From assembly GCA_910585075.1 (NCBI GenBank), contig CAJUED010000048.1:1-29843 (forward strand): 29,843 bases of DNA, given 5' to 3'. The DNA comes from an uncultured Lachnospiraceae bacterium (GTDB lineage: Bacteria; Bacillota; Clostridia; Lachnospirales; Lachnospiraceae). A program made the position numbers and the translations under genes. The notes beneath the pieces are model-generated. The model was given only the letters and a program-made list of their open reading frames with translations, ran no database searches and was not told where the DNA came from. This document shows positions 7,581-14,764 of the stretch, one piece after another; position 1 is the first letter of the stretch, and the number at the start of each line of letters is the position of its first letter.

Positions 7581-7703
7581 ACCAATGCTCCATACTGCTG
7601 ACAGCCCGCAAATTTGGGTTCCATACCTTACCCACAAGCTGTCTTCTATAAAAACTTTATCACATTACCCAGCTTTTTTCCACCTGCATTTCACTTCAAC
7701 CAC

Positions 7704-7904
7704 ATGTTACTTTTTAGAGGTTCACTCAAAGCTTAGCGTTGCATGGACAAATATTCAAGGCGGAACCCTTATAAAAACGCCAGCGCTTAGCGAGGTCTTT
7801 CACGAGCTTAGCGTCTGCTGCGTTTTTATAGAGCGAAAGCGCGGTGACAACTGAATATTTGTCCATGCAACGCGGACGGCTGGCATCGGTGTGAAAAGTA
7901 ACAT
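7704..7904. repeat. Roughly 200-bp nested palindromic element
   Basis: Three nested perfect inverted repeats share one centre. The outer arms are ATGTTACTTTT (7704-7714) and its complement (7894-7904). The middle arms are 22 bp, 7736-7757 against 7852-7873, beginning GCGTTGCATGGAC and matching at every position. The inner arms are TATAAAAACGC (7770-7780) and its complement (7820-7830). GCTTAGCG occurs three times (7731, 7785, 7806). No transposase is encoded. The layout fits a miniature inverted-repeat element or a large regulatory hairpin. Confidence 0.7.
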
Positions 7905-7941
7905 AGCATACTACTTTTCGTCGATAACACCCCCTGCAATA

Positions 7942-7970
7942 TTGCTTTTTGCTGCAATCAGTGTTATTAT
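7942..7970 (+). promoter_or_regulatory. Candidate promoter of ptb-buk
   Basis: TTGCTT (7942-7947) is followed after 17 bases by TATTAT (7965-7970), placing the transcription start about 95 bp upstream of ptb. The -10 matches consensus at five of six positions, the -35 only at three. The region also forms a hairpin (ATAACAC 7924-7930 with GTGTTAT 7961-7967), which could occlude or modulate it. Confidence 0.4.
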
Positions 7971-8071
7971 TTTAACGAAGTTGTAAACCCGCAGCCCCAG
8001 CCATCTATCCGGTGGACCACCGTCTGCGGAATCCAAACAAAATAGAAATAAATTGTAAGAGGTGAAAACAA

Positions 8072-8989
8072 ATGAGCAAAACATTCGCTGATCTGATTGC
8101 CAAAGTTAATGAGTGCGGCACAAAAAAAGTAGCCGTTGCCGTAGCTCAGGACTCTGCCGTTCTTGAGGCTGTCAAAGCTGCCAAGGAGAGAAAAATTGCA
8201 GATGCCATCTTAGTAGGCAACGAACCGGAAATCAAGGAAATCGCATCTTCCTTAAACATGGATTTAAGCGATTTCGAAATCATTCATGTTGAGGACAAAA
8301 CCGAGGCGGCTCTTACCGCAGTTAAGTTAGTTCATGACGGAAAGGCCGACATGTACATGAAAGGGCTTATCGACACCAAGGGATTTTTAAAGAGCGTTCT
8401 TGACAAGGAAGTCGGGCTCCGTACCGGCAAGCCTTTATCCCATGTATGTGTATTTGACATTGAGGGCATTGACCATCTGCTGTTCCTGACGGATGTGGCA
8501 TTCATCCCCTATCCCACTTTGGAAGACAAGGTAAATATCATTCACAACACCCTTGAAATCACCAGTGCCTGCGGCATTGAAAATCCCAAGATTGCACCTC
8601 TTGCGGCAGTTGAGGTGGTAAACCCCAAGATGCCCGCTACCGTTGAAGCCGGTGAACTTACAAGGATGAATAAGGAAGGGGAAATCACCGGATGTATCGT
8701 TGACGGTCCTTTATCCTTAGACCTTGCCATTGACCCGGAGGCTGCCAAGCACAAAGGGGCTACCGACAGAGCCATCCAGGGAGATGCCGACATTTTACTT
8801 TTCCCTGACATCCACGCAGGAAATCTGGTTTACAAATGTCTGGTACATACTGCAAAGGTGGTCAACGGAAATATCCTTACAGGAACCAAGGCTCCCGTTA
8901 TCTTAACTTCACGCTCCGACGATTTTGAAACCAAGGTAAACTCTATCGCTCTTGGCGCCGTAGTTGCGGAGGCAATGTCCAAAAACTAA
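8072..8989 (+). CDS. ptb: Phosphate butyryltransferase
   Basis: This 305-aa protein belongs to the phosphate acetyl/butyryltransferase family. Length and the adjacent butyrate kinase identify it as Ptb, which converts butyryl-CoA and phosphate to butyryl-phosphate and CoA in the cytosol. Family-like segments include KADMYMKGLIDTKGFLKSVL (residues 93-112), the HVCVFDI segment that follows, VDGPLSLDLAI near 210, and DILLFPDIHAGN with CLVHTAKV near 245-265. An AGAGGTG ribosome binding site lies eight bases before the ATG. It is the first gene of a two-gene operon, 126 bp upstream of buk, behind a structured leader. Phosphate acetyltransferase is the main alternative. The butyrate kinase partner argues against it, though Ptb enzymes can accept branched acyl-CoAs. 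Confidence 0.9.
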   Translation: MSKTFADLIAKVNECGTKKVAVAVAQDSAVLEAVKAAKERKIADAILVGNEPEIKEIASSLNMDLSDFEIIHVEDKTEAALTAVKLVHDGKADMYMKGLIDTKGFLKSVLDKEVGLRTGKPLSHVCVFDIEGIDHLLFLTDVAFIPYPTLEDKVNIIHNTLEITSACGIENPKIAPLAAVEVVNPKMPATVEAGELTRMNKEGEITGCIVDGPLSLDLAIDPEAAKHKGATDRAIQGDADILLFPDIHAGNLVYKCLVHTAKVVNGNILTGTKAPVILTSRSDDFETKVNSIALGAVVAEAMSKN

Positions 8990-8997
8990 AAGCAGCG

Positions 8998-9084
8998 ATT
9001 ACAGCGTTTTCACAGTGGACAGCAACAGTTCTGCCTTCGACTTCACTGTTACGGCAGACTGGCCGCTCCCTGTGGGCGCTGTTA
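8998..9084. repeat. Hairpin between ptb and buk
   Basis: An outer stem pairs TTACAGCG and CACAG on the left (from 8999) with CTGTG and CGCTGTTA on the right (ending 9084). Inside, TCTGCC (9030-9035) can pair with GGCAGA, while AACAG can pair with CTGTT; these two inner pairings interlock. It sits 20 bp before the buk ribosome binding site. It may set differential expression or mRNA processing within the operon. Confidence 0.5.
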
Positions 9085-9115
9085 CAATTTGATTCATATA
9101 TTTGGAGGAAAACAA

Positions 9116-10183
9116 ATGTCCATAAAAAGCTTAATTATCAATCCCGGTTCCACCTCCACCAAAATCGGTGTTTTCGAGGATGAAACCCTTTTATTTGAAG
9201 AAACCCTTCGCCACTCCACAGAGGAAATCGCCCGGTACGCTTCCATTGTAGACCAGAAGGATTTCCGCAAGCAGATTATTCTTGACCTGTTAAAAGAAAA
9301 AGATTTTGACGTTCATTCCCTGCAGGTGGTTGTAGGACGCGGCGGTATGTTAAAGCCCATCCCCGGCGGCACCTATGCTGTCAGCGACGAGCTCCTTGCC
9401 GACTTAAAGGTTGGCGTCCAGGGGCAGCATGCTTCCAACTTAGGCGGTATTCTTGCAAGGGAAATCGCAGATTCTATCGGCGTTCCCTCTTATATTGTAG
9501 ACCCTGTGGTTGTAGATGAGCTTGCACCCATTTCCAGATACTCAGGCGTTCCGGAGCTTCCCCGTACCAGCGTATTCCATGCGCTTAACCAGAAGGCGGT
9601 TGCAAAGCGTTACGCAAAAGAGCAGGGCAAAGCTTATGAGAGCCTGAACCTGATTGTAGTACATATGGGCGGCGGCGTTTCCGTAGGCGCTCATGAAAAG
9701 GGACGGGTTATCGACGTATTCAACGCTTTGGATGGAGACGGCGCATTCTCCCCTGAAAGAGCGGGAGGCGTTCCCTCAGGCGCGCTGATTAAAATGTGCT
9801 TTTCCGGTAAATATACGGAGAAAGAGGTTTATAAGAAGTTTGTAGGAGCCGGCGGCTTCAACGCTTATTCCGGCACAAACGATATGCGTGATGTGGAAAA
9901 GATGGTGGAGGGCGGCGATACTGTGGCAGCTGAAGTCCGCGAAGCTTTCATCATGCAGGTTGCCAAGGATATCGGCGCTATGGCATGCGTTCTGAAAGGA
10001 AGCATTGACCAGATTATCATCACCGGCGGAATTGCCTATGACAAGGTAGTGGTCGCAGGTCTCAAGGAAAGAGCAGGCTTTATCGCACCTATCACAGTAT
10101 ATCCGGGAGAGGATGAACTTCTTGCCTTAACCCAGGGCGCTCTCCGTGTTATGAACGGCGAAGAAAAGGCCATGGTATACTAA
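9116..10183 (+). CDS. buk: Butyrate kinase
   Basis: This 355-aa protein is an acetokinase-family enzyme that makes butyrate and ATP from butyryl-phosphate, the energy-yielding last step of the ptb-buk route. Hallmarks are INPGSTSTKIG at residues 7-17 (phosphate loop of the ASKHA fold), DELAPISRYSG near 140, VHMGGGVSVGAH near 182-193 and ITGGIAYD near 300. The chosen ATG at 9116 has GGAGG seven bases upstream; an in-frame ATG at 9089 would precede that site and is rejected. Length fits butyrate kinases and is shorter than acetate kinase (about 400 aa). The gene follows ptb and ends before a long hairpin at 10224-10327. Branched-chain acyl kinase activity is possible. Confidence 0.94.
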   Translation: MSIKSLIINPGSTSTKIGVFEDETLLFEETLRHSTEEIARYASIVDQKDFRKQIILDLLKEKDFDVHSLQVVVGRGGMLKPIPGGTYAVSDELLADLKVGVQGQHASNLGGILAREIADSIGVPSYIVDPVVVDELAPISRYSGVPELPRTSVFHALNQKAVAKRYAKEQGKAYESLNLIVVHMGGGVSVGAHEKGRVIDVFNALDGDGAFSPERAGGVPSGALIKMCFSGKYTEKEVYKKFVGAGGFNAYSGTNDMRDVEKMVEGGDTVAAEVREAFIMQVAKDIGAMACVLKGSIDQIIITGGIAYDKVVVAGLKERAGFIAPITVYPGEDELLALTQGALRVMNGEEKAMVY

Positions 10184-10223
10184 TTTTTCGTCCGGGTCTT
10201 TGTGGTCATTCTGTTACATATGA

Positions 10224-10327
10224 AACGAGGCTGTGGCAATAAGAATAATAGATACAAGATATATGGATATCTGACTTTCAGAAATGCAATATCCTGTATA
10301 CAGTTTTCTTAATGCGACAGCCTCGTT
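10224..10327. terminator. Long two-level hairpin, likely bidirectional terminator of buk and the histidine kinase
   Basis: AACGAGGCTGT (10224-10234) pairs perfectly with ACAGCCTCGTT (10317-10327), and the stem continues inwards with few mismatches. A second stem (ATACAAGATAT with ATATCCTGTAT, one mismatch) lies inside. On the plus strand the stem is followed by GTTTTAT. It separates convergent buk and the histidine kinase gene. The 100-bp palindrome is longer than a simple terminator and could be a repeat element reused as one. Confidence 0.6.
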
Positions 10328-10348
10328 GTTTTATAATGTAAGCGTTCC

Positions 10349-13300
10349 TTACCTGCCTTCCTCCCCTCCAAGCCAATACTTCATACTCTCCATCAACCTG
10401 GGAATATCAAGTGGTTTGGTCAGATGCTCGTTCATCCCCGCCGCACGGCTGGCTGCAATGTCCTCGGCAAATGCATTTGCGGAAAGTGCCAGAATTGGAA
10501 CCGTCCGGGCATCAGCCCTTGGAAGCTTGCGGATTGCCCTTGCCGCCTCATAGCCATTCATTACCGGCATCTGTATATCCATAAAAATCAAATCATAATA
10601 TCCTTCCGGCATATCTGCAAAACGGTCAAGGCCCTCCTGTCCATTTTCCGCACACTCCACTAAAGCCCCGGTCTCACCGATGATTTCCATGGCAATCTCC
10701 CGATTCAGCTCATTATCCTCCACCAGAAGAATTCTTCTTCCCCGGAAGGGGTCTCTGGAAAAAACAGCCTCGTCCACTGCGGAGGATTTTCCCAGCTTCT
10801 TGCCCTGACTCTGCTGCTTTAACAGAAGGGTAACCGTAAATCTGGAGCCGCAACCCCGCTTGCTCTCCACCATAATATGGCCGCCCATGAGGCTGACAAT
10901 ATTTTTCGCAATGGTCATTCCAAGGCCCGTGCCGTCAATTTTACTCACACGGGAATCCTCCGCCCGGCTGAAAGGGTCGAAAATATGGGGTATAAAGTCA
11001 TCATCCATACCAATACCGTTATCCCTAAACACAAAGCTGTAAGAGCCGCAGCCATACTCCTTGGATTCCTGTTCCGTCACCGTCAGCTCAAGAATGCCTC
11101 CCACAGGCGTATATTTCACAGCATTTTCCAGGATATGTAAAAATACCTGCTGAATCCTGACCTGGTCGCCGATCACATACTCATGCTCCACCTTCAAAGG
11201 ATGTATTTCCAGCTGCAGACCTTTGGCCCTGACGCTGGGCAGTATGATATTTTTCACATTTTCCATCATATCGGGCAGACTGAAAAAATTGGTTTCCAGT
11301 TCCACGTTTCCTGACTCTATCTGGCTCATATCCAGCATCTTATTTACCAGAGAAATCAAAAGCGAACTGGAATCATTAATTTTATCCATACAGTCCTGCA
11401 GACGCATCTGGTCATCCATATGGCTGTTGGCAATTTGAATCATGCCCACAATGCCGTTCATAGGCGTGCGCAGATCATGGCTCATCCGGGAGAGGAACTC
11501 GCTCTTGGACGCATTGGCCCGGTCGGCCGCCTCACAGGCCGCCTGCAGCGCCTGCTGCCCCCGCAGTTCCTTTCGCTTACTTGCGGTAATATCCTGAGCC
11601 GCATAGACAAACAGTTTCGCTATACCCTTTTCATCGGTCTGAGCCAGCACCGAAGTGGCCCTCACCCAGTCGTAATTTTCCGCATTTTCAGCGTGTTCGG
11701 GCAGCTTACGGTAGGAGAAGGTCACGTAAGGCTCCTCCGGTTTTAAGCTCTTACGCATATTTTCAATTCCAAAAACCTCAAGATATTCTTCCCTGTCGTC
11801 GGGGTGAATGAATTTCTCCGCGTATTCACGCAGGCATTCTTCATAGTTGACCCGTTCTCCTAAAACTTTCCCCACTTCCTTAAGCTGGGTCACCGGGCTG
11901 AATGTATTCTGCTCCAGATTTCCATAATAAGTGGCAAAAAACATACTGCTTAAGCTACGGATAATGTTGATTCTGGTCTGGTCCGCCTCACGCTGCATCT
12001 GCTCCCTTAACTTTTCTCTGGTAATATCCCGGCCCAGTATGTTCACCTGTACATTTTTTCCCTTGCGCATGTAAATCACATGCTGTTCCAGCCACCGTAT
12101 GGAATCCTCCGTCATTCGGTACTGGCAGATTTCTTCCGTATAATTTTCCGTGTTTTCCGCCAGCCTGCGCATATGGTCCGGGGCAAGTACCGCCTGGAAC
12201 CGTCCCACATCCTCAGGGTGGACCACAGAAACCATTGCCCGCTTAAAATAGTGGGAGTAATCCCCAATGTAAACCTTTTTCAGGTCCGAATCGTCGCCTA
12301 TCCAGGTCCGCTCACACTGGCCGTTATTTAAATCCACAGTTGTAATGACCTTAAACCTGGACTTTAATATGGCTGCCATCTGCAGCTCCTGACGGCTGAA
12401 CTTAATTTCCTGCCGCATCCGCTCATCCACATCCTGCAAGGCCAGCACCGCGTACTTTTTCGCCCACTGCTCCTGGTTAAAATAAGCGCTGACGGATACA
12501 TAACGGTACTCTCCGTCTTTAAAGCACTGACAGAGCATCTCCGTTTTCCGCTCCCCGGCATCCGCACACCTGCGCAGATTTTCCAGGGAAAACTTCTGCT
12601 CAAACACATTCTGATAAGCATAGTGCATTTCCTCGGCAAGGCGGGGGCGCATGGCATCATCCCACAGTAATGACCAGGATGCCCACTCATCATGCATTTT
12701 CCCATTTTCCCGTATGGGATTGACCTCTCCGGAATATAAATCTATAGCATATATGCCAAAGTTGATGGTTCCAAGGGAGCGTATAACCTCATGCATACGG
12801 ATACTGATTTCCTCCCGCTCCAGGCTTTCCCTGAGCACCTCCTGGACATCTTTTATAAAAAGAACGATAACTTGATTTTCTTCACTGTAACCGGCATCCT
12901 GAGCCGCCTCTATCATATTCCATCTAAGGCCCTCCGGCGTATGGCGCCGGTAACTGCAGGTCAGGGTCTTATGCTCGGCCATGGCCTTTTGCAGCTTTGC
13001 CGGATTGATAAAGTTTAAGAAACGTTCCAAATCGTCCCGGTAAATATAGCCATCATCGCCAAACTGTTTTGTCCAGTCTGAAAAAACACCTTCTTTGCTT
13101 TCTCTGACCAGTTTTTCTGCGCTCATCTCCACCATGCTGTAGGTGTCATTGCTTAAATTTACATGAAGTATCTTATGGTAAACCCCGCTGACCGTTTCCT
13201 TATGGGGCGACACCGTAATGATAAAGGCGGGAACCCGTTCCTCCCACATGATTCTGGCCGCAGAAATATCCACAACATCCCCAAAGAAACTGCCATTGCT

Positions 13301-13519
13301 GACGGAGCTGCTTTCATCCTTGTCCCCCATAGTCAACAGAGGACAGTTGGCGCAGCACTCCTTCCACAACTCATGGCAGCACATGCCCGTGCGCACTTGA
13401 GGCGTCGCATCCTTCACTCTCCTGTTATAATAAAGAATGTTGTGATTATCCTCACGAATCACATACACTGCCGATGTTGTTATGGCATCCAAAATTCTTG
13501 TATAATCTCTGATATCCAT
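10349..13519 (-). CDS. PAS-domain hybrid sensor histidine kinase/response regulator
   Basis: This 1056-aa cytosolic signalling protein has no signal peptide or membrane helices. Residues 1 to about 650 look like a series of PAS-like sensor modules: a first one with a Cys-rich patch (CCHELWKECCANCP, 47-60) and later ones near 240-370, 375-505 and 515-650. The HisKA motif SHDLRTP has His681 as phospho-acceptor. The HATPase domain shows HILENAVKY (795-803), DNGIGM (833-838) and GTGLGM (863-868). A C-terminal receiver domain (928-1050) has the acidic pair in VEDNE, Asp981 in MDIQMP and Lys1035 in LTKP. No output domain and no partner regulator is adjacent, so output must pass by phosphorelay or to a distant partner. 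AAGG lies six bases before the start. Signal unknown; the Cys patch could bind metal or sense redox. Confidence 0.92.
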   Translation of the reverse strand: MDIRDYTRILDAITTSAVYVIREDNHNILYYNRRVKDATPQVRTGMCCHELWKECCANCPLLTMGDKDESSSVSNGSFFGDVVDISAARIMWEERVPAFIITVSPHKETVSGVYHKILHVNLSNDTYSMVEMSAEKLVRESKEGVFSDWTKQFGDDGYIYRDDLERFLNFINPAKLQKAMAEHKTLTCSYRRHTPEGLRWNMIEAAQDAGYSEENQVIVLFIKDVQEVLRESLEREEISIRMHEVIRSLGTINFGIYAIDLYSGEVNPIRENGKMHDEWASWSLLWDDAMRPRLAEEMHYAYQNVFEQKFSLENLRRCADAGERKTEMLCQCFKDGEYRYVSVSAYFNQEQWAKKYAVLALQDVDERMRQEIKFSRQELQMAAILKSRFKVITTVDLNNGQCERTWIGDDSDLKKVYIGDYSHYFKRAMVSVVHPEDVGRFQAVLAPDHMRRLAENTENYTEEICQYRMTEDSIRWLEQHVIYMRKGKNVQVNILGRDITREKLREQMQREADQTRINIIRSLSSMFFATYYGNLEQNTFSPVTQLKEVGKVLGERVNYEECLREYAEKFIHPDDREEYLEVFGIENMRKSLKPEEPYVTFSYRKLPEHAENAENYDWVRATSVLAQTDEKGIAKLFVYAAQDITASKRKELRGQQALQAACEAADRANASKSEFLSRMSHDLRTPMNGIVGMIQIANSHMDDQMRLQDCMDKINDSSSLLISLVNKMLDMSQIESGNVELETNFFSLPDMMENVKNIILPSVRAKGLQLEIHPLKVEHEYVIGDQVRIQQVFLHILENAVKYTPVGGILELTVTEQESKEYGCGSYSFVFRDNGIGMDDDFIPHIFDPFSRAEDSRVSKIDGTGLGMTIAKNIVSLMGGHIMVESKRGCGSRFTVTLLLKQQSQGKKLGKSSAVDEAVFSRDPFRGRRILLVEDNELNREIAMEIIGETGALVECAENGQEGLDRFADMPEGYYDLIFMDIQMPVMNGYEAARAIRKLPRADARTVPILALSANAFAEDIAASRAAGMNEHLTKPLDIPRLMESMKYWLGGEEGR

Positions 13520-13591
13520 AATTTACCTTACCCCAAATATATGTTTTCTTTTTCTTTCCGGTCTGGTCTTTATCCTGATTTTTATTGTATC

Positions 13592-13617
13592 AAAAAAATG
13601 TGTGGCATGCCACACAT
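13592..13617 (-). terminator. Intrinsic terminator of hpf
   Basis: On the minus strand a perfect 20-bp palindrome centred on GGCATGCC (13598-13617) is followed by seven T residues (13598-13592), a classic intrinsic terminator. It lies about 55 bp after the hpf stop codon and separates hpf from the histidine kinase gene. Confidence 0.85.
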
Positions 13618-13670
13618 CTTTTCTTTTTGCTCTTTATTTTTCTTAAAAATTTGTAACAATCGGGCTGTTT

Positions 13671-14198
13671 TTAATATTCCGGCTCGATCAGCCCATAGGT
13701 ATTTCCTTTACGCTTATACACCACATTCACCTGATCCGTCTCCGCGTTGCAGAATACATAGAAACTGTGTCCTAAAAGCTCCATCTGAACACAGGCATCC
13801 TCCGGATACATGGGTTTGATATCAAACTTCTTTGTACGGATGATTTTCACTTCTTCCTCATCCATATATTCCTTTTCCATAAATTCTTTCTTAAAGTAGT
13901 CGGAAGGCTGCTTCTTGTCAATCAGCTTATTTTTATATTTTTTCAGCTGCCTTTCTATAATTTCCTCTACCAGGTCTATGGAAACATACATATCATTGCT
14001 CACCTGTTCCGAGCGGATGATGCTGCCCTTTACAGGAATGGTAACCTCAATTTTCTGCCTGTCCTTCTCAACACTGAGGGTTACGTGAATCTCCGTCTCA
14101 GATGTGAAATATTTCTCAAGCTTTCCAATTTTTTCTTCCACTGCACTGCGCAGTCCCGGCGTAACATCAATATTTTTACCTACAATTACAAACTTCAT
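13671..14198 (-). CDS. hpf: Long-form ribosome hibernation promoting factor
   Basis: This 175-aa protein is long HPF (YvyD type), which binds the 30S subunit and dimerises 70S ribosomes into inactive 100S particles under stress or in stationary phase. The N-terminal domain (residues 1 to about 95) starts MKFVIVGKNIDVTPGL and has the basic helix ERQLKKYKNKL. A linker of about 30 residues leads to the C-terminal dimerisation domain, from about 122 to the end (YPEDACVQMELLGHSFYVF, then NVVYKRKGNTYGLIEP). Two further in-frame ATGs lie just upstream (14204, 14207). I chose 14198 because the family begins MKF and AAAGGA lies eight bases upstream. A strong promoter precedes it (14231-14259). Monocistronic. 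Confidence 0.93.
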   Translation of the reverse strand: MKFVIVGKNIDVTPGLRSAVEEKIGKLEKYFTSETEIHVTLSVEKDRQKIEVTIPVKGSIIRSEQVSNDMYVSIDLVEEIIERQLKKYKNKLIDKKQPSDYFKKEFMEKEYMDEEEVKIIRTKKFDIKPMYPEDACVQMELLGHSFYVFCNAETDQVNVVYKRKGNTYGLIEPEY

Positions 14199-14230
14199 AC
14201 TCATCATCCTTTCCTTGGATTATTTAGTAT

Positions 14231-14259
14231 ATTATATCATCCTTGTACCAATTTTGCAA
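14231..14259 (-). promoter_or_regulatory. Promoter of hpf
   Basis: On the minus strand TTGCAA (14259-14254) precedes a perfect TATAAT (14236-14231) with a 17-base spacer, giving a leader of about 25-30 nt before the hpf start. It fits a vegetative sigma-A promoter. I see no obvious stress-sigma promoter. Confidence 0.68.
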
Positions 14260-14419
14260 CAATTCCTAGATTTTGTTTTGCATCCACAATAATTTTCGGA
14301 CAATTTGTTCATCTTATCAACACAACAGATTCCTACAATTTCCTTTCTTTCCAACACAATTCACAAAACGCACGTTCTTCGCTTTGATTTTTAAATCCGG
14401 TAAATTTCGTTTTTTCGTC

Positions 14420-14489
14420 TGTGGACAATGTGGATAACCCCGTGTATAACTTAAAAATCCGCCCTTTGGCAGCTTTTTCATGTGGATAA
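14420..14489 (+). promoter_or_regulatory. Cluster of DnaA-box-like sequences
   Basis: The 9-mer TGTGGATAA, the complement of the consensus DnaA box TTATCCACA, occurs exactly at 14429-14437 and 14481-14489. TGTGGACAA (one mismatch) abuts the first copy at 14420-14428, and CGTGTATAA (two mismatches) lies at 14441-14449. All face the same way in an AT-rich region. There is no dnaA or dnaN here, so this is not an obvious oriC. A DnaA-titrating or regulatory site is possible. Confidence 0.5.
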
Positions 14490-14671
14490 CTTTTGGAGTA
14501 CTTTACTGTTTATCATTCCTTTTTCAGACACATATTTTGATTATTTGTGAAATATGTACAAGCCTGTTTTTGTCAATCATTTTTATTGAGATAATTAATT
14601 TCTGACTTTTTAAATAGCAGCGAAAAGCGCCGTATGCGGGTTTTGCCAATGGCGCAGGCGAACTGCGCGCC

Positions 14672-14710
14672 AAAAAAAGTAACAGTCCGGTGATCCCAAA
14701 CTGTTACTTT
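14672..14710 (-). terminator. Intrinsic terminator of the NlpC/P60 gene
   Basis: AAAGTAACAG (14676-14685) pairs perfectly with CTGTTACTTT (14701-14710). On the minus strand the stem runs into seven T residues (14678-14672), about 55 bp after the hydrolase stop codon. The plus-strand side (TTTATTTAT) is weaker. Confidence 0.82.
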
Positions 14711-14764
14711 ATTTATCCTGTATTTTGTTTTAAAACCCTCTCCCGGAGCACTTTTTAGCGCGCA

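Larger units (their letters stand above)
7581..8071. other. Intergenic region and structured leader upstream of ptb-buk
   Basis: About 490 bp without a supportable gene. It contains the long nested palindrome at 7704-7904, a hairpin at 7888-7931, a second hairpin at 7924-7967 that shares bases with the first, a candidate promoter (7942-7970), and a leader hairpin in which CCGCAG (7989-7994) pairs with CTGCGG (8024-8029) around a smaller CGGT/ACCG stem. A short open frame across 7585-7854 has no ribosome binding site and follows the palindrome, so I do not call it a gene. Confidence 0.55.
14199..14764. other. Long AT-rich intergenic region with DnaA-box cluster
   Basis: About 565 bp between hpf and the NlpC/P60 gene. 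It holds the hpf promoter, the DnaA-box cluster at 14420-14489, a short GC-rich hairpin (GGCGCAG with CTGCGCGCC, about 14651-14671) and the NlpC/P60 terminator. I find no coding frame with a ribosome binding site. Bases 14490-14640 show no named element, but the length leaves room for a small RNA. Confidence 0.5.

Noticed and set aside
7585..7854. 89-aa open frame on the plus strand
   Set aside because: It follows the arms of the nested palindrome, has no ribosome binding site, and overlaps the start of the small membrane protein on the other strand.
13163..13819. 218-aa open frame on the plus strand
   Set aside because: It is antisense to the histidine kinase start, the hpf terminator and the end of hpf. 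It has no ribosome binding site and its composition is not protein-like.
14380..14500. Chromosomal origin of replication
   Set aside because: DnaA-box-like sites are present, but no dnaA, dnaN or rpmH and no obvious unwinding element are here. The neighbours are hpf and a hydrolase.
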